Positions 45,905-54,864 of a stretch of 56,714 nucleotides of DNA are shown here, in pieces. Position 1 is the stretch's first letter. Each line of letters begins with the position of its first letter. Source of the DNA: an uncultured Lachnospira sp. GTDB lineage: Bacteria; Bacillota; Clostridia; Lachnospirales; Lachnospiraceae. The translations under genes were made by a program, and so were the position numbers. The stretch is from the NCBI GenBank assembly GCA_946186125.1, contig CAMHLZ010000002.1:86930-143643 (forward strand), read 5' to 3'. Below the pieces are notes generated by a model, which worked only from the letters and a program-made list of their open reading frames with translations, was not told the DNA's origin and made no database searches.

Positions 45905-47290
45905 TTAATTTTTTTTACCCAATTCTTCTATAGTACCTTGACCCTCAACCATACCATTCCGAATATATATTATTTTATCGGCATACTCTAACACATCCTG
46001 ATCATGGGATATCATCAACACCCCTTGCTTCATCTGTTTCAATTTCCTCATTATTTTTTGCTTCGATTCTATATCCATGTTAGAAGTGGGTTCATCCATG
46101 CAGATAAATTCTCGCTTACTTGCCAATGCTCTTGCTATACATATTTTCTGTCGTTGTCCCGCAGAAAGATGTTCACCATTTTCTCCAACATTATATTCCA
46201 AACCTTTTTGTTCGATTAATTCATGTAACCCACATACCTCTATAATTTCTTCCATTTCTTTTTCTGTTATATCTTGATGGAGGCAAATGTTATTTTTGAT
46301 TGTATCATGAAACAAATAAAAATCGGTTAATACTACAGCTAATTTGTTTAGATAACTATTCATATCAAACTCTTCTATTTTTCTATCGTTTACCTTTACA
46401 TTCCCTTCCTTTTCCCTTTCCAAACGTAATAATATATCCATAAAGGTTGTTTTTCCACATCCATTTTTACCAAATATTAAAACTTTTTCACCTTTTTTTA
46501 TGTTGAAATCTATTCCTTTTAAAATCTGTTCTTCTCCGTATGAAAAAAAAACTTGCTCCATTTTGATTGACGAAATTGTTTCCATTTTTTTTGTTGATCC
46601 ATTGGTTCTTCTTCTTGTAAATATGTTTCAACTCTTTGTAAAGATGGCTTTATTCCAGATAACACAAAAAAAATATTCAATACTGATGATAACGGTGCAA
46701 GGATATACGTACAATAGGTTATAAATACAATAATGGCTCCAATTGTTATTTTTTCATTTTCCGCATACATTACTCCTACAATATAGATTCCAACTATAAC
46801 TAATTCTATAAGCAGCTGATCTATATTCATATTTATAAATGTAAGAATACTTCTTTTTTGAGCAGCTTTCATTTCGTTTTCTATTTTTGCCTCAAATTCT
46901 CGACTTGATTGTTCATATAATCCCCAAAGTCTGATATCTTTTATCCCCCCAATATATTGACCAATCCATTTCGAGAATTCTTGAATTGACTGAATAAATA
47001 ATTTCATGATGTTCATATTTTTCTGACTCATAAAATACACTTCCAACAATCCGCTCTTTGTTCAGACCAATCATAAACGAAATAAAATACATTAAAAAAG
47101 ATAAAACTGCATATCGGATTACTATTTCAATATTTTTTTCATATAAACCGTCATCTATGATTTTTTGAGTAATCAATGGCTGTATGACATTAATACCTGC
47201 TAAAATTAATAATAACACTATTACAAGTGCTATTTTCATTCTATTCTTCTTGATTTCATTTGATAATATTTTCATTTTATTTTTCCTCAA
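45905..47290 (-). pseudogene. Peptide-type ABC exporter with internal deletion and frameshifts
   Basis: Three overlapping frames together give a broken membrane-ATPase fusion. The first (ATG 47274 or 47290) holds two N-terminal helices (KIALVIVLLLILAGINVIQP, then YAVLSFLMYFISFMIGLNKE). It shifts frame near 47045-47065 and rejoins with FSKWIGQYIGGIKDIRLWGL, so helices 3 and 4 are missing. After two more helices, the frame shifts again near 46580 into an ATPase with IFGKNGCGKTTFMDILLRL, LSAGQRQKICIARALA and CMDEPTSNMD. The ATPase domain itself is intact, but no functional exporter can be made. Confidence 0.82.
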
Positions 47291-47294
47291 ATAA

Positions 47295-47318
47295 AGAGTG
47301 AAGCCTAAACTTCACTCT
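47295..47318 (-). terminator. Hairpin before the exporter remnant
   Basis: Minus strand AGAGTGAAG, loop TTTAGG, CTTCACTCT, then TTTATTT. A nine-base perfect stem placed between a likely vanished upstream gene and the exporter. It could act as an attenuator or terminator. Confidence 0.6.
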
Positions 47319-47491
47319 TCCATTTTTATTAGCCAACCTTTGGTGCAAATGCAATCTGCGAAGAGTTCTATTTCATGTCAAGTTACACTATTGTTACCTC
47401 CTTGACCACTATAATGCACTCCCAGATTCTATTTGTATCGAATTTTCGAGATAGATTTTTCATGGATGACGACATTTTTTAGTGCGTACAA

Positions 47492-47537
47492 ACACATTAA
47501 AAATCAACGGCAAAACATTATTATATGACAGCGAAAC
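47492..47537 (+). pseudogene. Remnant of a third M60-like gene (Ig-like tail)
   Basis: The plus strand reads TLKINGKTLLYDSETN, against TLKINGKTVLDDSEKN near the end of copy 2 (about 41301-41348), with almost identical DNA. It is a scrap of about 46 bases with no start or continuation and lies at the outer edge of the decaying export island. The 47319-47491 stretch beside it contains only short degenerate reading frames. Confidence 0.75.
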
Positions 47538-47791
47538 TAATTTTTTTCTACGGTTTCCGTTTCACTATCCTCATCAGCATCCGCTGTCTCTTCTACATTT
47601 TCAGAAGTTACTTCTGTCACAGTCTCACTCTTTTGGTTTACTCTCGATGTAAAGCTGCTCTCCCCTTCCTTATCCGTCAGGGTAATTACAAGAATAATAG
47701 CAAGCATCACAAATGTATAACCAAAGGTGATTCCCAGCGCAGCAACAAACCCTTTATTTAACTTAACCCACATTTTAAACTGTTTCCACAT
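47537..47791 (-). CDS. Small single-pass membrane protein
   Basis: 84 residues from the ATG at 47791, which overlaps the preceding stop region (TAGAATG); a GTG four codons earlier is the alternative. One transmembrane helix (VAALGITFGYTFVMLAIILVITL), then an acidic, Thr/Glu/Ser-rich tail of about 45 residues. No family recognised. Its position as last gene of the two-kinase operon suggests a link to that signalling system. Confidence 0.65.
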   Translation of the reverse strand: MWKQFKMWVKLNKGFVAALGITFGYTFVMLAIILVITLTDKEGESSFTSRVNQKSETVTEVTSENVEETADADEDSETETVEKN

Positions 47792-47792
47792 T

Positions 47793-48257
47793 CTAATTCC
47801 CACGCCTTTCTTTCCTGTTCGTCAATTTAGAAATAAATCTTGTAAGCAATGTCTTATTACCACTTTTCTTACGTTTGTAAACCATATATCCTGTTAAAGC
47901 ACCTAAAAAACTAAGAACCAGATAAAGAAGACTCATCGGAACCATATGGTAATATCCAAAAACCATACAGGACGGCACAAACAAAAGGCCTGCAGCAACC
48001 GGTACATACAACCTGAAGCTGTTCTTTACACTATGAAAATAACACGCAATAAAAGAATATACGGTATTCACATATAAGAAAATATAATAAAATACTTCTT
48101 CTGCTCCTTTTAAGTACACCATATTAAGCAGGGGAAGTATATAATAACACACAACACCAAATATCATAACAATGTACAAATGTCTTATAGCTTTTTCTTC
48201 CGCTTTCTTAGCTTTCGAAACGCTATCCATCTCTGAATATTCATTCAATTTTTTCAT
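47793..48257 (-). CDS. Small four-helix membrane protein
   Basis: 154 residues with four hydrophobic segments: HLYIVMIFGVVCYYILPLLN, EEVFYYIFLYVNTVYSFIAC, LYVPVAAGLLFVPSCMVFGY and MSLLYLVLSFLGALTGYMVY. A charged N-terminus (KAKKAEEKAIR) and basic C-terminus flank them. Not recognised. It follows the DegV-containing kinase by about 40 bases in the same direction and is likely part of the same operon. Confidence 0.7.
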   Translation of the reverse strand: MKKLNEYSEMDSVSKAKKAEEKAIRHLYIVMIFGVVCYYILPLLNMVYLKGAEEVFYYIFLYVNTVYSFIACYFHSVKNSFRLYVPVAAGLLFVPSCMVFGYYHMVPMSLLYLVLSFLGALTGYMVYKRKKSGNKTLLTRFISKLTNRKERRGN

Positions 48258-48298
48258 AAAAAAATCCTCATTTCTAATAATTATTCTGTCTTATGTAT

Positions 48299-51200
48299 CT
48301 ACTCCAATATCGCAAGGATAGCATCATAATCAAAGTTATCAGCATATTTACGGATTTCAGATAACTTCTCAGCATCCGCATCAGGCATCTTATACTCATC
48401 AATCTCTGCAAATATGCAGTCAATCATTTCACAATCCATATCATTTGAAGCTTCCTTCAATCCCTCATAAACCCCCTGTATAAACATTTCATCCGCAACA
48501 GGTTTATCAGGATCCGTTAAAGATGTATCCGCAGCACCCCTGCTGCCTGCCAAAGCATCCGCTATCTGACTTTCAAGTTCCAGACAATCTTTTACAAATT
48601 CCTCATGATTAGACAGGATATATTCTATGTTTTTTTCATTTGCTGCATTTTCAAGTCTCTGGGCAGCATCTGCCAGTTCCATGGCTCCCACAAGCTTTGC
48701 TGAACTTTTAAGTGCATGAACTTTGATTGTATAGTTCTCCCAGTCTTCTGAAAAATAGTACCCTTTAATCTCATCCATCTTCTGTTCTACCGACTCGCTG
48801 AAAATCTTTGCAACTGTTATAAAAGCATCCTCTGAACCACTGTTTTTAAGAGCTGATTCACTGTCAATTTTTTCGATATTATCATACCATTTCTCAGGCT
48901 CAACCGATTCAACAATATTTTGATTCTCATTCGTTTCATAATGCGCTTGAGTAACTTCTTCAATATTATCTTCGATTATATTATAGTTGCAATTATCAAC
49001 ATCCTCTATTCTATCAAAAATTGCTCCAAGATTATAGTCTCTCATAGATTTAGTCATATATAAAAATCCCAATGTGCCACCACCACAGTTTGTCGCAACA
49101 CTCGCAGACACCTTTTGGAAAATAATATGATCAAATTTTCTAATCCTGTTTATCTCTTTTTCGACCCATATTAATCTTTCTTCATCCAACCCTACATATG
49201 CGACAAACAAAAACGAAGTATCCGGAACAATATTTTTTGATAAAGCTCTCTTTATATATTTCCTGTATTTTCTTTCTTCATCTCCCATAAACATCCTGCT
49301 TATCTTTAATTTATCATTTTTAACCTCAAGTACAGGGCTCATCCAGGCGGTTTTCAAAACACTGTTCATACGTTCACTGATTCTGTCACGTCTTGCCATT
49401 GCATCAGTATCTTTAATAAGGAAACTGCATCTGATATATTTCTTAGCTTCTTCAACTTCAGATAATATCCTGTCGATAGGAAGTTTCTGATCTGCAAGCA
49501 CCGCTGCAATCATTGCAAGAATACCGGTAGCACTTGAAAGCAGCTCTGAATTTATGATTGTAACATTTTCAAATGCCTTCGCCGCTTTCTTTGCACGTTC
49601 AAATTCTCTACTGTTTCCTGAAGTAAGCGTTATAAATATCAGATGATGGGCTTTTTTTAATTCTGAAGAGAAGAAACGTATATATTCCTCCTCCGTCGGT
49701 GCATCAGAAGATATCGTCCTCAACTCATCACCCATATATCTCAAAATTTCCTCCGAATCAATATCAACATTATCAAAAAACGTAGCTTTATCAGTAAATA
49801 TTTTACTCGGAATCACGCTGATATCAAGATCGTTTAAAACAGACTTTGGCAGATCAGCCATACTGCCAACTGCAATTGTAACAGCCTTTTTTCTTGAATA
49901 TCTGCTCGCTGTACTGATTGAAAATCCCGACATTTCAGTTGCCGTATTTCTTTTAACTTTTTCTGCAGGCAGATATTTAAGAAGCATCTCTTCAAGCCGG
50001 CTTCCTGATACCGGCTTTACAAGGTAATCATCAAAACCAGTAACATTATAAAGCTCTACATTATCACTACCGGCATTCGCCGTAAGAACTATAATCGGAA
50101 CATTTGAATTCAAACCGCCTTTATCATTTCTTATTCTTTTATAACACTCAATACCATCCATTTCCGGCATAAGATGATCCATAAATATTACATCATAGCG
50201 TTTTTTCATCGTACGCATAATTGCCTCATGACCCGAAACAGCCAGATCTATAGTCATCTTTGTTCCCTCTAGAAGTTTCTTCTCCACTTCGAGATTCATC
50301 TCATTGTCATCAACTATCAGGATTCTGGAATCAGGCGCAAAAAAACTATGGGAAAATTTTTCCACATTTGAAATATTCCCCGAATTGCTAATACTTAGAT
50401 TTCCTATACATTTTTCTGATGAAACACCCTGTTTTAAAGACACTGTAAAAGTCGAACCTTCTGAATACACGCTGTTAACAGAAATCTCTCCACCCATCAA
50501 TTCAATGAGCTGTTTAACTATGGAGAGTCCAAGTCCTGTTCCTTCTATAAAACGGTTTTTTTCCTCATCCACTCTCTTAAAAGTATCAAAAAGATGTGGA
50601 AGCGCCTCCTTTTTGATTCCCATCCCCGTATCAGAAATACTTACTTTCAATAAAACATCCTTATCATTTACATTCTCACACTCCATATGTAAAGTAACCG
50701 ACCCTTCCCTCGTATACTTCACGGCATTGTTTAACAGATTTATTAGAATCTGTTTAATCCTTATTTCATCGCCAAAAAGAGTTTCCGGAACATCAGGATC
50801 AATATCAGCACGGAAATCAAGACCCTTTTCCTCTGCCTTCAGCCATATCATATTCACGATTTCCGACAAAAGCGATGCCACACTATAGTTTACGGGTATA
50901 ATATCCATTTTACCCGCCTCAATCTTACTGACATCCAGGATATCGTTAATGAGTGCCAAAAGCATTTTACCTGCTCCCTGTATATTTCTTGCATCTTTCT
51001 TAATCTCTTCCGAAGCATCCTCCTGTCGCATTATTACCTCATTTAGTCCGAGCACCGTATTAATCGGGGTTCGAATTTCATGACTCATGCTCGAAAAGAA
51101 ACGATTCTGTGCCTTGTTAAGTTCTTCCAGCTCCATGGACTTTTCTCTTGATATCTCATTCTCTTTTCTATACATACGTGCATTGAAAGAAAGCAGTACA

Positions 51201-51730
51201 CAAAACATAACATTTACAATGAGCATTCCGGACAGTGAATCGATAAAAGCACTCTTTCTTGAATACTCTGTAACCATATCCGGATTATAGTATGCCATTA
51301 TCCAGCATGTGTACAACATTACAGAATAAAAAACATTCATTATAAATTGTGTCCTGCCCTCAAGAATAATATTAATATAGATTGATATAAGCAGTAACGA
51401 TACCGGTGCTCCACTGTTAATTCCACCGTTGGTAAAAAACGTAATTGGCAATAATGCAAATACCAATATTATAGATATCACTATTTTTGCACTTTTTATT
51501 TTATTTTTTTTGATTGTATAAAATACATACAAAGCCAAAAAAGATACACTTATCAATATTGTCAATGCCGAAGAAGTAGGTTTATTCATCAGAAAACCCA
51601 AAGGAATTCCAATAAAAACTAATTCAGTAATAAGAAGTGTAGAAAAAATGACAAATGTCCTGTCCTTCAAATTTATTGTTGAATCATACATATATTTTTT
51701 CAGATGTATTAACTTTTTTCTAAGCTTCAT
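48299..51730 (-). CDS. Membrane hybrid histidine kinase with receiver, DegV and HPt domains
   Basis: 1143 residues from the ATG at 51730, with GGAGG eight bases upstream; a GTG five codons earlier overlaps that site. Five to six helices (about 25-185) form the sensor. HisKA follows with SSMSHEIRTPIN (His about 217), then HATPase_c (NLLNNAVKYT, DTGMGIKKEALPHLFDTFKR, GTGLGLSIVKQL). A receiver (about 467-590) has phospho-acceptor Asp about 518 in FMDHLMPEMDG. Residues about 615-895 match a DegV domain: TIAVGSMADLPKSVL, CSFLIKDTDAMARRDRIS and SASVATNCGGGTLGFLYM. An HPt domain follows (KVHALKSSAKLVGAMELA, His about 1005). All phosphorelay residues are intact. DegV domains bind fatty acids, so a lipid input is likely but inferred. 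Confidence 0.88.
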   Translation of the reverse strand: MKLRKKLIHLKKYMYDSTINLKDRTFVIFSTLLITELVFIGIPLGFLMNKPTSSALTILISVSFLALYVFYTIKKNKIKSAKIVISIILVFALLPITFFTNGGINSGAPVSLLLISIYINIILEGRTQFIMNVFYSVMLYTCWIMAYYNPDMVTEYSRKSAFIDSLSGMLIVNVMFCVLLSFNARMYRKENEISREKSMELEELNKAQNRFFSSMSHEIRTPINTVLGLNEVIMRQEDASEEIKKDARNIQGAGKMLLALINDILDVSKIEAGKMDIIPVNYSVASLLSEIVNMIWLKAEEKGLDFRADIDPDVPETLFGDEIRIKQILINLLNNAVKYTREGSVTLHMECENVNDKDVLLKVSISDTGMGIKKEALPHLFDTFKRVDEEKNRFIEGTGLGLSIVKQLIELMGGEISVNSVYSEGSTFTVSLKQGVSSEKCIGNLSISNSGNISNVEKFSHSFFAPDSRILIVDDNEMNLEVEKKLLEGTKMTIDLAVSGHEAIMRTMKKRYDVIFMDHLMPEMDGIECYKRIRNDKGGLNSNVPIIVLTANAGSDNVELYNVTGFDDYLVKPVSGSRLEEMLLKYLPAEKVKRNTATEMSGFSISTASRYSRKKAVTIAVGSMADLPKSVLNDLDISVIPSKIFTDKATFFDNVDIDSEEILRYMGDELRTISSDAPTEEEYIRFFSSELKKAHHLIFITLTSGNSREFERAKKAAKAFENVTIINSELLSSATGILAMIAAVLADQKLPIDRILSEVEEAKKYIRCSFLIKDTDAMARRDRISERMNSVLKTAWMSPVLEVKNDKLKISRMFMGDEERKYRKYIKRALSKNIVPDTSFLFVAYVGLDEERLIWVEKEINRIRKFDHIIFQKVSASVATNCGGGTLGFLYMTKSMRDYNLGAIFDRIEDVDNCNYNIIEDNIEEVTQAHYETNENQNIVESVEPEKWYDNIEKIDSESALKNSGSEDAFITVAKIFSESVEQKMDEIKGYYFSEDWENYTIKVHALKSSAKLVGAMELADAAQRLENAANEKNIEYILSNHEEFVKDCLELESQIADALAGSRGAADTSLTDPDKPVADEMFIQGVYEGLKEASNDMDCEMIDCIFAEIDEYKMPDADAEKLSEIRKYADNFDYDAILAILE

Positions 51731-51745
51731 CGCCCGCTCCTCCAC

Positions 51746-53773
51746 TTATATCAGACCATTTTTTCGTAGTTCACGCTTCATAACATGCTCAAATTCACCT
51801 ATATCTATAGGTTTTGCAATAAATCCGTCAAATCCCTCACGCATAAACATTTCCTTTGCACCACTTAAAGCATTGGCTGTAAGTGCGACTACAATCGGAT
51901 TTCTTCCATCTTTTTCGGCTACGTGTCTTAACTGTTTCATAGCCTCAACTCCATCCATCTCCGGCATCATATGATCCATGAAAATAACATCATAGTCATC
52001 CACTTCATACTTGCGGATTGCTTCCATTCCACTCTGTGCCGTCTCAACAATCATTTTATATTCTCCAAATAAACCTGATGCAACTACCAGATTCATCGGC
52101 TCATCATCCACTACAAGAGCTTTAACCCCCTCAAAATCCACCTTTTCTTCTTTCTTTAAACAATCCCCATTCATAATCTCTCCATTGAGTATACGCGAAA
52201 TCTTAAATGCACAAACCGGCTTTTCTACAACCAGAATTTTACTATACTGCCTTATATCATTTAATGAATCGACTGTTACAACCACTTTGTATCCCTTATC
52301 TGCATTTTTCAAGAAATATTCAATGTCCGCTTCAAACTCTTTCTGTCCTATAAACATATGTGATATATCCAGCTCTTTGACAAGATGATCAACCTCAGCT
52401 ATATCACCGGCAAAATAAATATTTGTCTTGAAACTTTTGTCAAGATCTGCCACCATATTTTTATAAAAAGTTCTGATCTGTGGAATCTTAAATCTGTCAA
52501 GCATTGCATAAAATATAATTCCCTGCTTTACATCATCATTTATCGAAATACATGGAACAGGATTTATTACTTTCTGTGGAATCGTAATTCTTACCGTGGT
52601 ACCCTTTCCCTTATCACTGGTTATCATTACAGATCCATCCATCTTATGTACAAATCCGTATACTATCGGCAATCCTATCCCTATTCCGCCCGTGCTCCTG
52701 TTACGTTTCTTATTAACCTGATACATTCCCTTTGAAACTCTGGCCATATCCGCTCTCGTCATGCCTATTCCCGTGTCAGCGATTTCAACAATAAAATTCA
52801 CCCCATAGTCCTGCGGTTCAGAGTATACTTTAAGATTAATACCGCCTCTGCCTGTAAATTTTACCGCATTATCAAGAATGTGCCTGAAAAGTTTATGCAT
52901 TTTTTTAATATCGCCATAAAGCATAGCCGGAATATCCGGCGAAAGATTCACGACAAGCTCAAGCTTATTGTTTTTATAAACTGTATTATAGTAAACCATC
53001 ACATCATTAATGAGTGAAAGCATCATATAGTTTTCTTCCTCAAGCACAAGCTCTCCCCTTTTAATCTCCATATAATCCTGTATATCTTCTATCTGATTTG
53101 CCAGTCTTATGCCTGCATCTTTGATAGAATCAAGCTCACCCCTTTTAGTATCTTTCATCATCAATGTCGTCATACCGCTTATAACATTAACCGGTGTTCT
53201 AAGCTCATGTGATAAATTTGCAAGGAAATCTTCCATATCATTGTCATTTTTTTTGACCGATTTCTGCCATTTATTAATATTATCTTTCTCCTGATTTCTA
53301 ATAATGACCGTAATACGACTGAATATATACATAATCAATACCGTGCCGATATGAAAAATTATTCTCATCATTTCAAAGTTACTGACTTCAAGCTCTTTAT
53401 TACTGTATAATAAATATAACTGTAACATCATGACAATTATATACTCAATCAGAATCATATTAAGCATAACGGTTTTATCAATAATAGTAAATGTGACCAT
53501 AAAAAGAACCGCAGAAGCAGAAATGTCAAACAGAATTCTATCATGTATACCATGATAAAATAATAAAAATGCAGCATATGCATAGTAAATCCACATCCTC
53601 GCCATAGTAGGAATCTTAACCGTAATATGTACATGCCACAAAACCGCCCCCGCTACCAGAATTATCCATGGTACCCAGATTTCCCATTTTCCAAAATAAT
53701 TCTGTACGATACATATAATACCTGCTAATGATGTGATCAGCACTACCAGACGTTCTTTTTTTATGTCTTCCAT
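51746..53773 (-). CDS. Membrane hybrid histidine kinase with pseudo-receiver and receiver
   Basis: 675 residues from the ATG at 53773, six bases after AAAGGAG. Five to six helices cover 10-155. HisKA has FLANLSHELRTPVNVIS (His about 189). The ATPase domain has HILDNAVKFT, DTGIGMTRADMARVSKGMYQ and GGIGIGLPIVYGFV. About 405-535 looks like a receiver fold without the phospho-acceptor (a pseudo-receiver). A full receiver follows (about 550-670) with Asp about 600 in IFMDHMMPEMDG and Lys in FIAKPIDIGE. It lacks an HPt domain, so transfer to the HPt of the next gene is plausible. It is 15 bp before the DegV kinase. Confidence 0.9.
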   Translation of the reverse strand: MEDIKKERLVVLITSLAGIICIVQNYFGKWEIWVPWIILVAGAVLWHVHITVKIPTMARMWIYYAYAAFLLFYHGIHDRILFDISASAVLFMVTFTIIDKTVMLNMILIEYIIVMMLQLYLLYSNKELEVSNFEMMRIIFHIGTVLIMYIFSRITVIIRNQEKDNINKWQKSVKKNDNDMEDFLANLSHELRTPVNVISGMTTLMMKDTKRGELDSIKDAGIRLANQIEDIQDYMEIKRGELVLEEENYMMLSLINDVMVYYNTVYKNNKLELVVNLSPDIPAMLYGDIKKMHKLFRHILDNAVKFTGRGGINLKVYSEPQDYGVNFIVEIADTGIGMTRADMARVSKGMYQVNKKRNRSTGGIGIGLPIVYGFVHKMDGSVMITSDKGKGTTVRITIPQKVINPVPCISINDDVKQGIIFYAMLDRFKIPQIRTFYKNMVADLDKSFKTNIYFAGDIAEVDHLVKELDISHMFIGQKEFEADIEYFLKNADKGYKVVVTVDSLNDIRQYSKILVVEKPVCAFKISRILNGEIMNGDCLKKEEKVDFEGVKALVVDDEPMNLVVASGLFGEYKMIVETAQSGMEAIRKYEVDDYDVIFMDHMMPEMDGVEAMKQLRHVAEKDGRNPIVVALTANALSGAKEMFMREGFDGFIAKPIDIGEFEHVMKRELRKNGLI

Positions 53774-53826
53774 CACTTACTCCTTTCAAATCCCCTCGCC
53801 AGATTGTATGATATTATCTTCCTAAA

Positions 53827-54594
53827 CTACGCAAACTGCCCCGCAAGTAATTTCAACAGATTTTCTCTGGTAGTCGATTTAATTATATATCCATCCGGAT
53901 TTAACTCCATCAACTCTGCAACTCCTTCCGGCGTATCAAGACCTGTAAGGAATATAACCGGAATATTCTCTAAATCAGATTCTGATTTTAACATACGGAA
54001 AACCTGCGGTCCGTCAACTTCCGGCATCTTGTAATCTAACAGAACAAGATCCACCTTATTTCTCTTTAAATAGGATACAGCCTGCATTCCTGCAGTGGCA
54101 ACCCTTACGTTGTAGTACTCCTTAATCCATTCCATTACCAGTTTTGCATAAGATGGATCATCATCCACTATAAGTATTTTTTTCTTTTCAATATTATGTG
54201 AACCGGAATTAATTTCCTTCATAACCGTCTGTCCCAATGTATTAACATCAATCGGTCTGTCCAACCACAAATAATCTTTTAATACCGGAAGCTTTTGTAT
54301 AAGTTCATTATGATATGACTTTTCTCCTATAAGCATCATTTTGCTACCGCTCTTCACAATAATATCACTCATTTGAGATAGTTTGTCTAAAAATAATCTA
54401 TTATCTGCCATATCATCTGAAAGATATATCATAAAGAATGGTTTGTCTTTTTTCCATTCTTCTATTTTACTTAAATCATTTACAACGGTTGTCACATTTA
54501 ATGACATCTCCGTAAGCTTCTTCTCCATTACCTTGGCAACTACACTGTATTTAAAAAGCACAATTATTACATTTGTACGACTTACTTCATTCAT
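53827..54594 (-). CDS. Response regulator with pseudo-receiver and receiver, no output domain
   Basis: 255 residues from the ATG at 54594 (AAAGGTGG upstream); a GTG four codons earlier is the alternative. Residues 1-125 have a receiver-like fold without the acidic pocket (NVIIVLFKYSVVAKVMEKKL). The C-terminal receiver has KILIVDDDPSYAKLVMEWIK, phospho-acceptor Asp about 187 in LLDYKMPEVDG, and threonine in IFLTGLDTPEG; the final lysine is in YIIKSTTRENL. There is no DNA-binding domain, so it may act by protein contact or as a phosphate shuttle. It is the first gene of the operon. Confidence 0.88.
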   Translation of the reverse strand: MNEVSRTNVIIVLFKYSVVAKVMEKKLTEMSLNVTTVVNDLSKIEEWKKDKPFFMIYLSDDMADNRLFLDKLSQMSDIIVKSGSKMMLIGEKSYHNELIQKLPVLKDYLWLDRPIDVNTLGQTVMKEINSGSHNIEKKKILIVDDDPSYAKLVMEWIKEYYNVRVATAGMQAVSYLKRNKVDLVLLDYKMPEVDGPQVFRMLKSESDLENIPVIFLTGLDTPEGVAELMELNPDGYIIKSTTRENLLKLLAGQFA

Positions 54595-54642
54595 ACCCGT
54601 TACCACCTTTTTATATTTTTTTATCTATATACTCTTTTATCT

Positions 54643-54672
54643 ATTCTAATTCTTGTTTTATATATATGTCAA
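54643..54672 (-). promoter_or_regulatory. Promoter of the two-kinase operon
   Basis: Minus strand TTGACA (54667-54672), an 18-base spacer and TAGAAT (54643-54648). It lies about 50 bases before the response regulator start. Confidence 0.65.
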
Positions 54673-54703
54673 CACATATTTCTCAAGTAGTTTATATATA
54701 TTA

Positions 54704-54855
54704 TTATCCTTTAGTAAATATATTTTTATACCCTCTCTCTTCATAATCTTCTACTGCCTTTCTTACATAAGTCTCTATAGATCTCATAACCGGATGATTA
54801 ACCGGGTTTTGATATATTATCATAAGATTTCTCGGGACACTGCCTGAACCACCAA
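54704..54855 (-). pseudogene. 3' fragment of an unidentified gene beside IS66
   Basis: A frame opens directly after a stop near the IS66 end and reads GGSGSVPRNLMIIYQNPVNH, then ETYVRKAVEDYEERGYKNIF and TKG, stop. The style is that of a real, helical protein end, but there is no credible start; the first ATG (54823) would leave 39 residues. It may be the tail of the gene whose start remains at 56107 (see findings). I do not recognise the protein. Confidence 0.45.
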
Positions 54856-54864
54856 GCTAATTAC

